6,431 bases of DNA from JBDTMC01 sp039934475. Lineage in GTDB: Bacteria; Acidobacteriota; Terriglobia; Bryobacterales; Bryobacteraceae. The stretch is from positions 1 through 6,431 of the forward strand of contig JBDTMC010000453.1 in the NCBI GenBank assembly GCA_039934475.1. Direction: 5' to 3'. Positions 5,816 to 6,431 of the stretch are shown in pieces. Position 1 is the stretch's first letter. Each line of letters opens with the position of its first letter. The position numbers and the translations under genes were made by a program. Below the pieces are notes generated by a model. It did no database searches and had not been told where the DNA came from. It was given only the letters and a program-made list of their open reading frames with translations.

Positions 5816-6431
5816 ATGGATCTGCGGAAAGCTTGTCTGGTGAAGCCCGGCGCCAAGGTGAAACTCGACGCTCGCGACCCTGCCGCTACGTTCGACTTGG
5901 ACAAAGAGCAAGCCCTCTCTGACCTCGACGGCGATCGCAAGCGTCTCTTTGACCTGCAGTACCGTCTCTATGCCGAGAAGAAGCGGGCCTTGTTGGTAGT
6001 CTTTCAGGCTATGGACACAGCCGGCAAAGACGGAGCCATTCGCCACGTGATGACTGGCCTCAATCCACAAGGGTGCCGGGTGGCGAGTTTCAAGAAACCT
6101 ACGGAAGAGGAGATGGAACACGACTTCCTGTGGCGCGTTCACAAGGAGGTGCCGCGCCATGGGGACGTCGGCATCTTCAATCGCTCGCACTATGAGGATG
6201 TCCTCGTCGCTCGCGTCCACCGCCTCGTCCCCAAGTCCGTCTGGCGCGCGCGCTACAACCAGATCAATGATTTTGAGGGTATGCTGCGCGCCAACAATGT
6301 CGTTATCGTGAAATTCTTTCTGCACATCAGCAAGGACGAACAGAAACAGCGCCTGCAGCAGCGTCTGGACGATCCCAATCGCAACTGGAAGGTCTCATTA
6401 GCCGATTTTGAAGAACGCAAGCACTGGGACG
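5816..6431 (+). CDS. ppk2: PPK2-family polyphosphate:nucleotide phosphotransferase, partial (3' end beyond right edge)
   Basis: The frame is open from ATG 5816 to the right edge: 205 codons plus one base. Family members are commonly 260-300 aa, so some 60-90 residues are missing. PPK2 enzymes move phosphate between inorganic polyphosphate and nucleoside mono- or diphosphates in the cytoplasm. The P-loop (Walker A) is V-F-Q-A-M-D-T-A-G-K-D-G at 62-73, with conserved Asp67 and Lys71; the second motif is F-N-R-S-H-Y-E-D-V-L at 121-130 with Arg123, followed by the helical lid region about 131-160. V-V-I-V-K-F-F-L-H-I-S (162-172) and Q-R-L-Q-Q-R (178-183) are also typical of this kinase fold. The variant with N-R-S-H-Y-E-D resembles the single-domain PPK2 group often labelled polyphosphate:AMP/nucleotide phosphotransferase; AMP versus ADP/GDP preference cannot be settled from the part seen. 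It starts 38 nt after the preceding stop on the same strand; read-through is possible, a shared role is not indicated. Confidence 0.93.
   Translation, partial: MDLRKACLVKPGAKVKLDARDPAATFDLDKEQALSDLDGDRKRLFDLQYRLYAEKKRALLVVFQAMDTAGKDGAIRHVMTGLNPQGCRVASFKKPTEEEMEHDFLWRVHKEVPRHGDVGIFNRSHYEDVLVARVHRLVPKSVWRARYNQINDFEGMLRANNVVIVKFFLHISKDEQKQRLQQRLDDPNRNWKVSLADFEERKHWD

Noticed and set aside
5729..6325. 198-codon minus-strand ORF across the PPK2 start
   Set aside because: It crosses the gene boundary and lies opposite the PPK2 P-loop; PPK2 motifs on the plus strand explain the region.

Overview
The window looks like a chromosomal segment of a GC-rich, carbohydrate-degrading soil-type bacterium. 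Two things suggest an acidobacterium of the Solibacter/Bryobacter kind. One is the mix of a secreted GH39-type glycosidase, a secreted S15/CocE-type hydrolase, a GguC/AraD1-type FAH-fold enzyme and a PPK2 kinase. The other is the exported proteins that share an L-A-A|Q type signal-peptide end. This placement is inference from gene content; no rRNA or marker gene is present.

Layout: two genes run leftward from a very short divergent intergenic region at about 3069-3118. The first (3068 to 1209) is a complete secreted serine hydrolase of the alpha-amino acid ester hydrolase/CocE family. It is followed after 198 bp by a GTG-started gene (1010 to the left edge, 3' end missing). That gene encodes an exported protein with the signature of a clan GH-A-like TIM-barrel glycosidase. 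It is easy to miss because it lacks an ATG start and its stop codon, and a spurious ORF overlaps it in another frame. Three genes run rightward: a secreted GH39-family glycosidase (3119-4774), a cytoplasmic GguC/AraD1-type protein only 7 nt downstream (4782-5777), and a PPK2-type polyphosphate:nucleotide phosphotransferase (5816 to the right edge, 3' end missing).

How they may work together (inference): the GH39 enzyme would release a sugar, plausibly a pentose, from plant-type glycans outside the cytoplasm. The AraD1/GguC-type protein would act inside the cell on a sugar-acid intermediate. Their near-contact spacing supports co-expression. The second exported glycosidase-like protein and the exported ester/amide hydrolase sit divergently and may belong to the same scavenging locus, but nothing in the sequence proves a shared substrate. 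PPK2 has its own Shine-Dalgarno sequence and is probably a separate housekeeping function.

No tRNA, rRNA, CRISPR array, insertion sequence or convincing intrinsic terminator was seen. I did not find a clearly new multi-gene system. The most unusual items are the left-hand glycosidase-like protein with a G-E-P in place of the usual N-E at its proposed acid/base, and the palindrome-rich 50-bp divergent control region.
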